From Diphasiastrum complanatum (taxonomy: Eukaryota > Streptophyta > Lycopodiopsida > Lycopodiales > Lycopodiaceae): DNA of 64,000 nucleotides. A model generated the notes under the pieces. It saw nothing but the letters and a program-made list of their open reading frames with translations, ran no database searches and was not told the DNA's origin. Shown here one piece after another: positions 37,230 through 47,069 of the stretch (position 1 is the stretch's first letter; each line of letters starts with the position of its first letter). The stretch is taken from positions 9,822,364-9,886,363 of the forward strand of contig CM055113.1 in the NCBI GenBank assembly GCA_029204225.1, in the 5' to 3' direction. A program made the position numbers and the translations under genes.

Positions 37230-37508
37230 ATCTTGCTAGAAGAATAGGAGCACCCCAAGGTGACTTACTAGGTCTTATATGTTCCATCTTAAGATAATTA
37301 TCAATATGATTAGTAATCTCTACTTCTTCTTTATGAGAAAACCGGTATAGTTGTCTAGAGATAGGATGACTACTTGGAATTAACCCAATCCTATGATCTA
37401 CTAACCTAGGTGGTGGTAAACCATGACGTAATTCACCTAGAAAAACATCACGAAACTCACTTATGATCTTATACTTTTCAATCAGCTCCTGATCTCTAAA
37501 TCCACTGA
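37230..37508 (-). pseudogene. Ty3 reverse transcriptase N-terminal fragment
   Basis: On the minus strand the frame reads FRDVFLGELRHGLPPPRLVD, HRIGLIPSSHPISR, then NYLKMEHIRPSKSPWGAPI. This is the classic entry to Ty3 RT (E..DVFP.ELP.GLPP.R..DH.I.L.PG..P......IRPS.SPWGAP). It ends before the catalytic motifs and directly abuts the Penelope-like element. Confidence 0.85.
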
Positions 37509-37534
37509 GCTAGTATTAGTCAAAAGCAGTTTCT

Positions 37535-39500
37535 TAATGATAAGGCAAAGCTTTTCCCTCATGAAACCATTTTTCTGAAAAGCGTCAAGGTTGCTACCTC
37601 TCTTATAAAAGTATCGTGATTGTTGCAGCAATACATAGCATAAATAACCTGGGAGATAATTACTTTGTACGAGTTGTAGACTGGCCTATTAGAAGCCAAA
37701 TTTATGTACTGTAAGTATTGAAAAGGTAAGTCTCTTCTTTTATCAAACTTTACAAGCTGATAAACACCAGTGTCTGGATTAAAAGTAATCGAAATGTTCA
37801 AAAAACTGGTGGAGCTTGCTTCACAAGACTTTGTTTTGATATCAAGAAATTCTAGAGGATAAATCCAAAAAGGGTTGACTAATCTGATTTTTGTCCATAA
37901 ATGCATCAATAATGGGATTATTAATGAAGCAAATGTCATCAATATATCTAAACGAGCAGATCACATTCATATCTTTTCTGAGACCTAACCTGGCCAGTCT
38001 CTTAATAAAATGAGCTTCAAAGAACTCAAGATACTAGCTACACCAAGTAGGTGAGCATGAAAAACCCATTGGTGTACCACGAATCTCTCTCCAAGTTTTG
38101 TTTCCTGACCTGACAATACAATTGTCTATAAGGAAGGCATTCCACAAGCATAAGAGATTTTTATCGATATTGTGCCACCCTTCCAACTTTTTATTATTCC
38201 ATGACCATTTAAAGGCCTCCCTTTCTTGTTCCCATTTGAAACTCAGAAAACTCTTATTGGAATGTTTGAACGCATATGTAATGGAATTATCCATGATAGT
38301 TTTCAGCCCATCAGTGCCATCTAAAGGTATGTTTTCATAGCATTTAGAGATATCTGCAACCCATACATTGGTAATCTTTGATGGTAAATTGAGATAGAAA
38401 TCGATCGAGGACTCGCACTGCCAAAATAAGAATGTATCCACATTTAGGATACCCTTGTATGTTTTTGCCTTAAGGCTTGCACCTTCCTTGAGGAATGGTG
38501 ACAACATACCAAGAGCTCCTGTTAGGAATTTTGCGATTTTAGTAAAGCAACAGTCATGCGCATTGGTAATCCATCTAAAAGATTCCTGTGGGCTTTGTAC
38601 ATACAAAGTAGATATGGCAAAGAGTCCTTCCCTATGAAGACGTTGGGTAAAAATTATTTAGCTTTTCCATGACATAAGTGATAGTTTCCCTAACGGAGTT
38701 TCCTTGATCATTAGGAAAGGGGCTGAAGTCAGGACTACTAAGTCTATCTAAGGCAAGTTTCTGTACAAGGAATTTACATATGAAACTGGGATTGTGTTGC
38801 GCCTTGTCAATGCCATTGATGTAGAGTAGATTTGTGAGCCATAATTTTTCATTTTTAGCAATTTGTATTTTTCCAGTTGTGTCATTGCCATATAGCCAAG
38901 TTCTTTTTTTGAAGAATTCCATGGCAATGTTTTTACATATAGTCGCATGCTCCCTTACAGTTTCTTCATTTCAATGTTCATGCGTAGGCAACAGTTTGAT
39001 TAACTTGAACCACCCATCATAAAGTTCAGAAGCCATGTCATTCACATTGTTTTTCGGTAAGGTAATATGATTGAGACCCATCTCTAAAGATTTACGTAAA
39101 ATCGGGCTCTTAACAATATTGCTATCCGTAGAAATAGCATGCCCAAATTTATTTGCAACGAAGTTCTTGAATCTATTAAGAGATAAGCATTCACATGAAT
39201 GTAAGTTTTCTATGTCAAAATCATAGAAGACATCATAGGAAAAATACCAATCACTTTTGACACTTGGTAGGTAAGTCCAACCGAACGTAATATCATGAAA
39301 GCATTCATCTACAACAGCGAATAGTCTGAATAAGACATGAGCATAAAAAGTCTTCACATGGATTGCTTCAAAAACTCTATTGCGGTAACATAGATGTAAA
39401 AAAGAGCTCCCTGAATCACTGCTAGTGGTCAACTGTAGACGTCCTGTCGCTGAGATGCTGACTTCTCTCCTTTCTATTATTTTCCCATCCTGCACACCGA
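37535..39500 (-). pseudogene. Penelope-like reverse transcriptase
   Basis: In minus-strand order: a segment with CECLSLNRFKNFVANKFGHA then STDSNIVKSPILRKS (39.0-39.5 kb); LYVQSPQESFRWI and CCFTKIAKFLTGAL; motif A VADISKCYENIP (D85 of the 38034-38606 frame); motif B GTPMGFSCSP; motif C FRYIDDICF (YIDD at 37935-37946); then FLDIKT...FLNISITFN and DKRRDLPFQ...SNRPVYNSYK, the thumb typical of Penelope-like RTs. Such RTs are related to telomerase and usually carry a GIY-YIG endonuclease, which I do not see. One TAG follows motif B and a frameshift lies near 37870. The GH...STD/TGD and DKR..LPF blocks resemble the Naiad/Chlamys-type branch; that placement is tentative. Confidence 0.75.
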
Positions 39501-39559
39501 TTAATCTCGGTAAAAATTTAGCCGTTTGATAGGTAGGTCGCTCTTTGTGCTACTTTGCC

Positions 39560-40800
39560 CTTCCTTTCCAGTAAACCATCTTCTTTTTCCTGTCCCAAAT
39601 GCAGATACTACGGAGTTTGGATTGTTGAAATTAAAATTGCTCGTTCTTTTGATTGTGTTTAGAAAGTAGTTATCCTAGAGAGTGGAAAAGCTTGGTCGTT
39701 TGAGGAGGCGTTCTATCTCTCATACATTTTCAGCATTGCCTAGGTGTGATAGGAGTTTGGCAGAAGAGTCTTTGGCAAGCTCAATGGAGGCATCAACCAT
39801 GTACTGTCAAATGAAAAGAAAGGTAAGGTGTGCCTTAACCACATCTCTGGCAGGCTTATGTAGCCATAAGAAGAAAGCATTCATTTGGTTTTGGAGAGAA
39901 GCACCAGGGAAGAACTTGCCTAGGTTGTTCATCATAAACCAAATGGTGTGGTCAAACCAGATAATGGACGAATTGTTTTTGCATTTATCACCACACCTAC
40001 ATTTAAAGAAAGGTCATTTCCAGTTCCAGATTCTTGCTTCATGAAGGTTCATCCTATTGAACCCAGTCTCAAAGTGTCCTCTGATTCTGGCCCAGGTTTG
40101 CTCAAAAGGGCAACAGGAAGGCTCAAATTTGTTCATGCAAATAACAGTATCAAAGGCTACAGGAGCTTCAAGAGACGGATTTTTGTGTAAAGCAGCGGAC
40201 TTACAAACTTCTATCTTTTTTTCAGTAAGATGTGACATCAAGATCCAAAGGTCGATAGGAATAGGGGCAAGAAAATTGACAGTAGGAAGGCTCCAAAGCT
40301 TATAGGCAGTAAAGGCATATTTGAACTCAATAGTTTAGCTGGGTACAAAAGGGATTTAACAGTTTTTGGATTGGCAGAAGTCATACGAAGATTGGTCACC
40401 AATATCACAGATATCTTGAGAAAACAATTCAAGTTGGGAAACACTGTCCTCATCAAGCTCATCTAAAAAGACCAAAGGGTGTGGTGAAGGTGGTGCATCA
40501 GAGGAGGTATGTGGCACATCAATAGAAGAATTACCATTCTCATTCTCAAGGCACGCAAAGACTTTTCTAATGTGTAGATTAAAAAATCTTTCATCTTCAA
40601 ATATTTCGACAAATTCATTGAGCCGGCCATATAGATCTTCTACCATACTCAACGTATCCTTCTTTTTAACAAATTCCAAATAGATCTTAACCCAGTCCAA
40701 AGTCCCCAACAGATCAGTCAAACCTAAAACCTTATCTTCAGGTCCAGCAGCCCTATCAGTGTCAATGATAAAAGAATACATCATTACGGCCTTTTTCATA
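39560..40800 (-). pseudogene. upstream ORF(s) of the Penelope-like element, unassigned
   Basis: The minus strand opens at 40799 with a 147-residue acidic frame (MKKAVMMYSFIIDTDRAAGP...VSQLELFSQDICDIG). After a frame change near 40350 it continues for about 230 codons through LWILMSHLTEKKIEVCKSAA, FEPSCCPFEQTWARIRGHFE and FFKCRCGDKCKNNSS to a Phe/Trp/Lys-rich end. The Cys/His-rich middle could bind zinc. It lies in the right place and orientation to be the N-terminal part of the element just downstream. I do not recognise a domain, and two or more stops interrupt it. Confidence 0.4.
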
Positions 40801-40827
40801 CAACAAACACAACTACATGTATGTGTG

Positions 40828-40925
40828 TTTTGCCACGCGACGCTGCCACATGAACCCGATACTTAGCCAAGATTTTGACATTTTTCTTATGCGTGGCACT
40901 GCCACGCGTGGCATATCCATGCTAA
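40828..40925. repeat. GCCACGCG palindromic motifs
   Basis: GCCACGCGACGCTGCCAC and GCGTGGCACTGCCACGCGTGGC lie just upstream of the LTR at 40957. The same motif forms a dense cluster at 47.07-47.5 kb. Confidence 0.7.
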
Positions 40926-40946
40926 AACTTTTTCGAAAACCCTGCC

Positions 40947-40956
40947 TGAGGAGGAG
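40947..40956 (+). promoter_or_regulatory. polypurine tract upstream of LTR
   Basis: TGAGGAGGAG stands directly before the TGTGAGAAATTGG start of the LTR. This is where plus-strand DNA synthesis would begin, and it marks the LTR as the 3' LTR of something to the left. Confidence 0.65.
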
Positions 40957-41815
40957 TGTGAGAAATTGGCAAAAATCTAGCTTGGTATTTTTTATGATAG
41001 AAGTTTGTAAGTGAATCTCACATGTGTGGAGGATGTTCCCATGTGTGGAGAATTGTAAAGTAAATCAAAATGTTTGATATAGGGGTCTCATAGAATTTCA
41101 TAGTCAAGCATTTAGGTGTAGGATGTTGATAGGGTCAAATTTGGCATAGATGGCAAATTATCCATTTCCACTCGTAATGCCACTATTGAGCCAAAATAGA
41201 GTAGGAGGCCAAACTTGTGCCAATTAGAGTGTAGACAAGTGTAATGCTTTTGTTTGATGAAGTTTAAGAGGTCCAATAGGATTTAGAGGTGGAACCATGT
41301 GTGGTCCAATAGGAATTTGAGGTGTGCTTGAATATAGTCCAATAGAATTAAGAGGTGCATGGATCAATGATCCAATAGGATCAAGAGGTGACAAAATATG
41401 GTCCAATCATAGTTAAGCATAGTGGTAGCTCGTGGATCTACTAGCATCATTGTACTCCTCATTTTGAATCTAATTGATTTGGTGATTTCATGGATTTTGT
41501 GAGTTATTGGATTTCTAGCTTTCTCTCTCTACCCGAGAGCTCATGATGCTCTTTCTCTCTCTACTCGAGAGCTCATGATGCTTTTTCTCTCTCTACCCAA
41601 GGAGAGCAGATTGTTTTTACTTAGATTATTTTTTGAATACTTCCCACACATGTGAGTGAGAGTTGGAAGTGATTGAATGCATGTAGTAGTGTGTTTTTGC
41701 CATAGGATCTAAGATTGATCTTGAATCTCAATCTAGTCTTGATCTTGGTGCATCTACACACTTTAGGAGATCACAAGTACATGTAGTGGACAGTCCACAC
41801 GTGTGAAATTCAACA
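40957..41815 (+). mobile_element. copia family A LTR (859 bp)
   Basis: The LTR starts TGTGAGAAATTGGC and ends AAATTCAACA, defined by a purine tract on its left and an initiator-Met primer site on its right. Other copies are the solo LTR at 25.0 kb, the fragment at 26.36 kb and the copy at 53.6 kb. Inside are three CTCTACC(C)GAGAGC units (41520-41600) and several GTCCAATAGGA repeats (41270-41405). It should hold the promoter of the gag-protease element that follows. Confidence 0.92.
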
Positions 41816-41827
41816 TGGTATCAGATC
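41816..41827 (+). promoter_or_regulatory. primer binding site (initiator tRNA-Met)
   Basis: TGGTATCAGATC directly follows the LTR and matches the TGGTATCAGAGC copia primer site except for one base. Minus-strand DNA synthesis would start here. Confidence 0.9.
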
Positions 41828-42582
41828 TTACCTAAGGTTACCATGCATTTTGATCCATCTAAGTGAAATTTTTTTCATCAATCTTGAGCTAGAAGTTGTC
41901 AAGGCCCATTTTCCTAGCTATCTTGTTCAATCTTGGATCAAAAGAGATCAAAAGGACATTGATTGGGTCTGACCTGGTACTATACGGAATCAGGTGCTCA
42001 GACACGTGTGAGGAACATCCAATTTCAGTTTGGGAGTTCTCTTTCATGTTTGATCCAAAAATCTTGCTAGATAGCTTGTTTTGAATCTATTTTTGTCTAG
42101 TTTTTGATGCAATCAGTTTCATTCCATTTGGTTGAGCCAATAAAAAGTTATAAGCTTTTGAAGAGGGTTAGGTAGGGCACCTAGACCTCGGTGGACACAT
42201 TTGGTTTGGTAAAGAGATTGCTTGTTTGATCCAAAATCACAGTTGAATGCTTACCAATCTCATCTATGTGTGATCTAGGCATTGTTTTGAGATCTTAGCC
42301 ATTTTGTTTCATGAAATATCATTGTATTTGAGTCAAATTTGGTTTCTTAGTGTATTTCACACATGCTAAGAGTGTTTGATCCTAACTTTGCCCATACTTT
42401 ATCATTTGATGTGAAGTAGATCTAGTTTTGGGGAGATTGAGATAGCTAGTGAGAATCATCTCACAGTTTGTTGCAAGATCTTGCATAGGAGATGGTAGCA
42501 CACCATTATTGGATCCTATAGTGAGAGAGGAGCAACATTTTTTGTTCATCACTTTTATTTATCTCCACTTTACATGATTTCA

Positions 42583-43134
42583 ATGAGTTCATACTTGTTG
42601 CAACCAAGTGAGACATTGTCTACTTCCAATTATTCAATATGGAAGTTGAGGATGGAGTCCATCTTGATACTCCAAGATGTGATGGACATTGTACTTGGGA
42701 TTGAGGAGGAGCCTCAAGTCCTTCAAGAAGTACAAAAATACAAGAAGAGAGCTAGGATGGCTCTCCACTACATCAAGATGAATGTCTCTAATGAGATATT
42801 GAGGGATATTGGTGATTGTTCTACATCCAAGGAAGCTTGGGATTGTCTCAAGTCCATCTATGAGGCTAAGAACACCTCTAGGCTGCTCACTCTTAGAAAT
42901 AAAATCTTCCAAAGTAGTCAAAAGAGTGATGAGAGTGCATCTAATTATGTTTTGAGAGTCAAGGATATTCATAGGGAGCTTGCATGTATTGGTGACTCAA
43001 TCAATCAAAGTGAGCTAGTCCAAGTCATTCTCAATGGCTTGAGAGATGAATATGACAACCTTGTCCAATCCTATGCTATTAAGGAGGAGCTACCAAGCTT
43101 GGAGGCCCTTCAAAGTGTGCTTATTTCTGAATAA
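42583..43134 (+). CDS. copia gag, N-terminal part
   Basis: From MSSYLLQ (42583; an in-frame ATG lies 9 nt earlier) the protein runs ETLSTSNYSIWKLRMESILI, ALHYIKMNVSNEILRDIGDC, EAWDCLKSIYE and LVQVILNGLRDEYDNLVQSY. This is the UBN2-type copia gag, about 180 residues and undamaged to the TAA at 43132. Gag coats element RNA. The frame resumes 21 nt later in the same phase, so the stop probably split one long gag-protease protein. Confidence 0.88.
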   Translation: MSSYLLQPSETLSTSNYSIWKLRMESILILQDVMDIVLGIEEEPQVLQEVQKYKKRARMALHYIKMNVSNEILRDIGDCSTSKEAWDCLKSIYEAKNTSRLLTLRNKIFQSSQKSDESASNYVLRVKDIHRELACIGDSINQSELVQVILNGLRDEYDNLVQSYAIKEELPSLEALQSVLISE

Positions 43135-43155
43135 TCAAGACAAGAGTACAAACTC

Positions 43156-44766
43156 TTGAGGATGAACAAGCTATCACTCAATCATGATGATGGCAAAGTT
43201 CTATTTGCCAAGCACAAAGAGAGGAGTAAGAAGCAACACCATCACTTCTCTAATGACAAAGCTAAAGACCAAGATGAAGAGGAGGAGGAGGATACCTCTC
43301 ATGCTTCTCCTTCAAATCTCAAGAAGAAGAAGATCAAGTGCTTTTATTGTGGCAAGAAAGGCCATTATGATACCAATTGCTTCAAGAAGAAGAATCAATT
43401 CAATCAAGCCAACATCACCAATGAGAAAGAAGACTATATTACAAGTGATGGAGAAGGCTCTCTTATGGCATCAAGCTTCTCCTCTTTCACCTTCAGCAAG
43501 GATGACTCATGGTATATTGATAGTGGAGCATCTTCACATATGTGTGGCTCCAAGCACTTTTCTTCATCTATTTTGCCTTATGATGGATTCAAGAAGACCA
43601 TATACTTTGCAAGTAAGAATGAGTGCAATATTGAAGGAGTAGGGATTATTCTCTTGAAGCTTGCATCTTCTAAATATCTCTTTCTCAACAATGTTCTTTT
43701 TGTCCCAAAGCTCACAAAGAACATCTTAAGTGTTGGCCAACTTCTTGATAGTGGCTTTGATGTCAATTTCAATATTGACAATTGTGTGATCAAGAAGGAT
43801 GGTGAGATCCTTGCATATGGATCAAGATTTGAAGGCATCTTCAAATTGGATCCAAGTGAGAGTGCAAACTCTCTTGATGTTTCTTATATGTCCAATATTT
43901 CAAAGGAGGATGATCACACAAGATGCATATATCTTCTCTCTTCAAGTATTATGGTGTATGATTATTCCTTATTATTCAAAGCATATGTTGAGAAGAAATT
44001 CTCATTGAAGATCAAAGCTTTGAGGAGTATTGGAGCTCTTGAAGGAACAGCACCATATGAAGCTTTATTCAAAATGAAGACTAAGGTTGATCACCTTAGT
44101 GAACTTGGTAGTGCTTGCTTTGCACATATTCCCTTGGAAACAAGGAGGAAGGATGATCCAAGCTCATGGATCATGATTGGATACTCATCCATCAAGGAGG
44201 CCTTTAGTGTCTTTACACTCTCTATTTCAAAAGTGATTGTGAATAGAGATGTCACATTGCATGAAGATTCAATCTTGGAAGTGGCCGAGATCAAGGCTTC
44301 TCAAGAAGCATCACAAGTTATCCTTTTTGAAGTTATTCAAGTTATGATGGGGCCAATGTGTGAGGAAGAGTTTCTTCTTCATATGATTTCAAGAAGATCT
44401 TCAAGATGCATGGCCGAGTCTTTGTGGCTCACCTTACATGGCAAAGAGGGGCATCTTTCATGTTGTATCTACTACAACACATTCATATATGCTTCTCTTC
44501 CTTTGCTTGAAATGCTATCTTGCTTCATTGAATTTTTTGGATCTCAAAGTTCAAGAAAAGCTATACTAGTTTTGTATGATGCTTATGGTATGGACATGTT
44601 TCTTGTCATTATTGACTTAGATGTGTTTCCAATACTTTTTAAAAGCAAGATATTGTATTGTCAAAAGTATGCTCTTGGTTCTAGTAAAAACAAGATTGAG
44701 CTTGGTAATCACTTTTTGAAAATCATGTTTTCACATGTTTTGAGGCAAATTGTAAACTCCTCTTGA
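43156..44766 (+). CDS. copia gag zinc knuckle, protease and integrase tail (536 aa), RT/RNase H absent
   Basis: It has a Lys/Asp/Glu-rich start, a CCHC knuckle at residues 62-75 (CFYCGKKGHYDTNC), an aspartic protease active site DSGASSHMCGS (D122), the protease end (FVPKLTKNILSVGQLLDSGF) and a pre-integrase piece (DGEILAYGS). It then jumps to the region after the integrase core (APYEALFK, GSACFAHIP, MIGYSSIKEAFSVFTLS, VIVNRDVTLHED). The DDE core is missing. The last ~170 residues are unlike copia RT and unrecognised. A frame of this length with no stop inside old repeats suggests recent activity of a non-autonomous element relying on borrowed RT and integrase. Confidence 0.85.
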   Translation: MRMNKLSLNHDDGKVLFAKHKERSKKQHHHFSNDKAKDQDEEEEEDTSHASPSNLKKKKIKCFYCGKKGHYDTNCFKKKNQFNQANITNEKEDYITSDGEGSLMASSFSSFTFSKDDSWYIDSGASSHMCGSKHFSSSILPYDGFKKTIYFASKNECNIEGVGIILLKLASSKYLFLNNVLFVPKLTKNILSVGQLLDSGFDVNFNIDNCVIKKDGEILAYGSRFEGIFKLDPSESANSLDVSYMSNISKEDDHTRCIYLLSSSIMVYDYSLLFKAYVEKKFSLKIKALRSIGALEGTAPYEALFKMKTKVDHLSELGSACFAHIPLETRRKDDPSSWIMIGYSSIKEAFSVFTLSISKVIVNRDVTLHEDSILEVAEIKASQEASQVILFEVIQVMMGPMCEEEFLLHMISRRSSRCMAESLWLTLHGKEGHLSCCIYYNTFIYASLPLLEMLSCFIEFFGSQSSRKAILVLYDAYGMDMFLVIIDLDVFPILFKSKILYCQKYALGSSKNKIELGNHFLKIMFSHVLRQIVNSS

Positions 44767-45149
44767 GATTAAGTGAAGCATCCAAAGTGGACACTTACAT
44801 CCTTGAGAGAGGAGCTAGCCTAAAAAAGATCAAGATAGTCTTTGATATCAAGATTAGATCCATCATGGATATAGTTCATTGTATGTGGACTAGTCAAGCT
44901 AGAAAGCATAATCTTGATAATCATCATTGTTTCACATCTTATGATCTTGATCTCCATGATCCTTATGAGGCTTGGAAGCCTCAGATTTCTCTATTTATGG
45001 TGCATTCATCATGCAAGTGGAACTTTCAAAGTAAAGATCATCATCAAGCATGGAGGAAGCCCATGATCATAGTGGAATATTGGTGGAGCACTCTTCAAAG
45101 GCATTGGCAAGAGATCTCTACCAAAGAGATCTTATCATGGATATGGTGA
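44763..45149 (+). CDS. unrecognised ORF at the 3' end of the copia element
   Basis: This 128-residue frame overlaps the previous stop by 4 nt (ATGA overlap). It holds Trp/His-rich stretches such as HHQAWRKPMIIVEYWWSTLQ and no known domain. A short in-frame-like MDPLADL...PKDPLKKIYKLL at about 45160-45237 resembles the DPLTKPL ending of copia RNase H. It is probably leftover or rearranged pol sequence. Confidence 0.3.
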   Translation: MRLSEASKVDTYILERGASLKKIKIVFDIKIRSIMDIVHCMWTSQARKHNLDNHHCFTSYDLDLHDPYEAWKPQISLFMVHSSCKWNFQSKDHHQAWRKPMIIVEYWWSTLQRHWQEISTKEILSWIW

Positions 45150-45265
45150 GGGTGCTGCTATGATGGATCCCTTGGCTGATCTTCGCTTCTTATGCATACC
45201 AAAGGATCCACTCAAAAAGATTTACAAACTTCTCAAGTGATCTAGTACCTTTCCAAGCTATTTTT

Positions 45266-45275
45266 TGAGGAGGAG
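45266..45275 (+). promoter_or_regulatory. polypurine tract, second LTR junction
   Basis: TGAGGAGGAG again directly precedes TGTGAGAAATTGGC. The 24 bases 45266-45289 are identical to 40947-40970. Confidence 0.7.
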
Positions 45276-45502
45276 TGTGAGAAATTGGCGAAGGCCGTAC
45301 TACAGCCTGTAGTACACACATGTAGGCTCGGATTTCAATGTTGATCAATGCTTTTGATTGTGAATGCTTGTTGTTTGTCAAATTGCCAATCTAGATCAAC
45401 TTTTTTGTGTCTAGTTTTTTGATAGATTGTTAAGCAAGCATCCAATCACTCTTGTAGATCTTTTGTAGATCCATTTATGGTCCTAAAGTACAGTTTTTCA
45501 CA
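45276..45502 (+). mobile_element. copia family B LTR (227 bp)
   Basis: It starts like family A for 14 bp, then differs completely, and ends TTTTTCACA before a perfect TGGTATCAGAGCC primer site. It would be the 5' LTR of the gag frame at 46302 and stands exactly where the 3' LTR of the family A element should be. Confidence 0.85.
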
Positions 45503-45515
45503 TGGTATCAGAGCC
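45503..45515 (+). promoter_or_regulatory. primer binding site (initiator tRNA-Met)
   Basis: TGGTATCAGAGCC, the exact copia primer site complementary to the 3' end of initiator tRNA-Met. Confidence 0.92.
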
Positions 45516-45935
45516 AAGTACAAGATCATAAACCATTGATCTAATGCAAATCCATTTTTAGCAAGTTTTGGTGCTAAAAACTAGTATTGAGAGGGCAAGC
45601 TAGAATCTTGATTTTAGTGAGGAGATTTGATCCCAAATTTGGTAGGGGTCCAAATCTGTACTATCCACATGTGTGGGCTGAACCTGCATTTAATGCATGG
45701 TATTCATTTCATCCAAAGAAATTCAATTTGTGAGCTTTTGATGTAATTTTTGGTGGAAATCTTAGGATAAGCTACCAAGATTGAGTGCCATTGATTTTAG
45801 ATCTCACATAGGGTCATGAAGTCTAATTAATCTAGGCTGAAATCAGGTCCTCTAAACTTGTTTTACAGGTCTTGAAAGTACATCAAAAAGTGTGAGGGAG
45901 ATTTAGTCATGTTATTGTCCAAAAATAGCCAGAAT

Positions 45936-46288
45936 TGACAAGATTTGATTGTAAGTAGATTTCACATAATCTTATCTTCATTCCAACTTTGTGAGGGAGT
46001 CCTAAAACTGAGATTATAAGTCCATTTGTTGGATTAGAAATCTAATTTGTGTAGAAAACTACAAGAGAGAGACCTTAGTGAGTTTCTAGAGACAATCAAA
46101 TTCATTTCTTGGCAAGATTTGTTTGAAAGTAGTTTTCACTTCATCTTATCTTCATTCCAGCTTTGTGAGGGAGTGATAGAACTGTGATTATAAGTCCATT
46201 TGTTGGATTAGAAATCAAATTTGAGTGAAACACTACAAGTGTGAGACCTTTGTGAGTTTCAAGTCAATCAAATCTATTTCTTGTTTGT
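45936..46288 (+). repeat. tandem duplication, ~174-bp unit
   Basis: GACAAGATTTGATTGTAAGT (45937) and GGCAAGATTTGTTTGAAAGT (46111) start two copies. Both continue through CATCTTATCTTCATTCCA-type sequence and AAGTCCATTTGTTGGATTAG to TTTCTTG. It lies in the leader between primer site and gag of the family B element. Confidence 0.85.
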
Positions 46289-46301
46289 AGAAGTCACTAG
46301 T

Positions 46302-46649
46302 AAGATGGGATCTATTGGAGCATACCTTCTAGAAGCTAGTGAGAGGTTGAATTCTACAAATTATGCTATTTGGAAGGTTAGGATGGAGTCACTCTTGGTG
46401 TTCCAAGACCTTTATGAGTTTTTGATTGAAGATGAAGATGAACCTCTAGGTGCACAGGAGTTAGCTAGATACAAGAAGAAATCTAGGCTTGCACTTCATT
46501 GTGTGAAGATGAATGTGAGCAATGATTTGTTGAGAGAAGTATCAGCTTGTACTAGTGCTAAAGAGGCTTGGGAGTCTTTAAAATTAAATTGGATACTTAC
46601 ATTTGAAACAACTCTATTTTGGTCCCTATCGCTTGACATAGCCCATTGA
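46302..46649 (+). pseudogene. copia gag, truncated (family B)
   Basis: MGSIGAYLLEASERLNSTNY, then AIWKVRMESLLVFQDLYEFL, ALHCVKMNVSNDLLREVSAC and EAWESLK: the start of copia gag, clearly related to the family A gag (ALHYIKMNVSNEILRDIGDC). Homology ends near 46580; the remaining codons are from other DNA. No knuckle or pol follows. A second ATG lies upstream at 46281, but MGSIGAYL fits the family start better. Confidence 0.85.
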
Positions 46650-46887
46650 ATAATCATAATTAACCAGCATCACATGAGATAGCTCAAACAGCTTGATGTC
46701 TATCAATGTAAAAAGTCTCATTTTGGCACTTCTCACCTGAGGCTCCTCATAGAGTGATCAACTTTGAGGGATTTCATCCAAATAGATTAAATTTGTTGCC
46801 TATCGTTTGGGAATGCCAAAATTTGATGCCCAATGTGTAATTTTTTTCATTAATAAACAATGAAAAACTAACAAACAAAACTATCTC

Positions 46888-46890
<3 letters not shown>

Positions 46891-46977
<87 letters not shown>
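46891..46977 (+). repeat. (CT)n microsatellite
   Basis: About 85 nt of pure CT repeat. Confidence 0.97.
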
Positions 46978-46978
<1 letters not shown>

Positions 46979-47069
46979 CAAAGCTCTTCTTCATGAAATC
47001 TATTTGGAAATGCAGTTGAGGCACCCACTTTTTTCATTTCGCAGATTTTTTTTTTGTTGAAATATTTCT

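Noticed and set aside
41224-41406. 60-residue minus-strand ORF, repeated at 53773-53955
   Set aside because: Both lie inside the family A LTR; the conserved frame reflects the GTCCAATAGGA repeats, not a protein.
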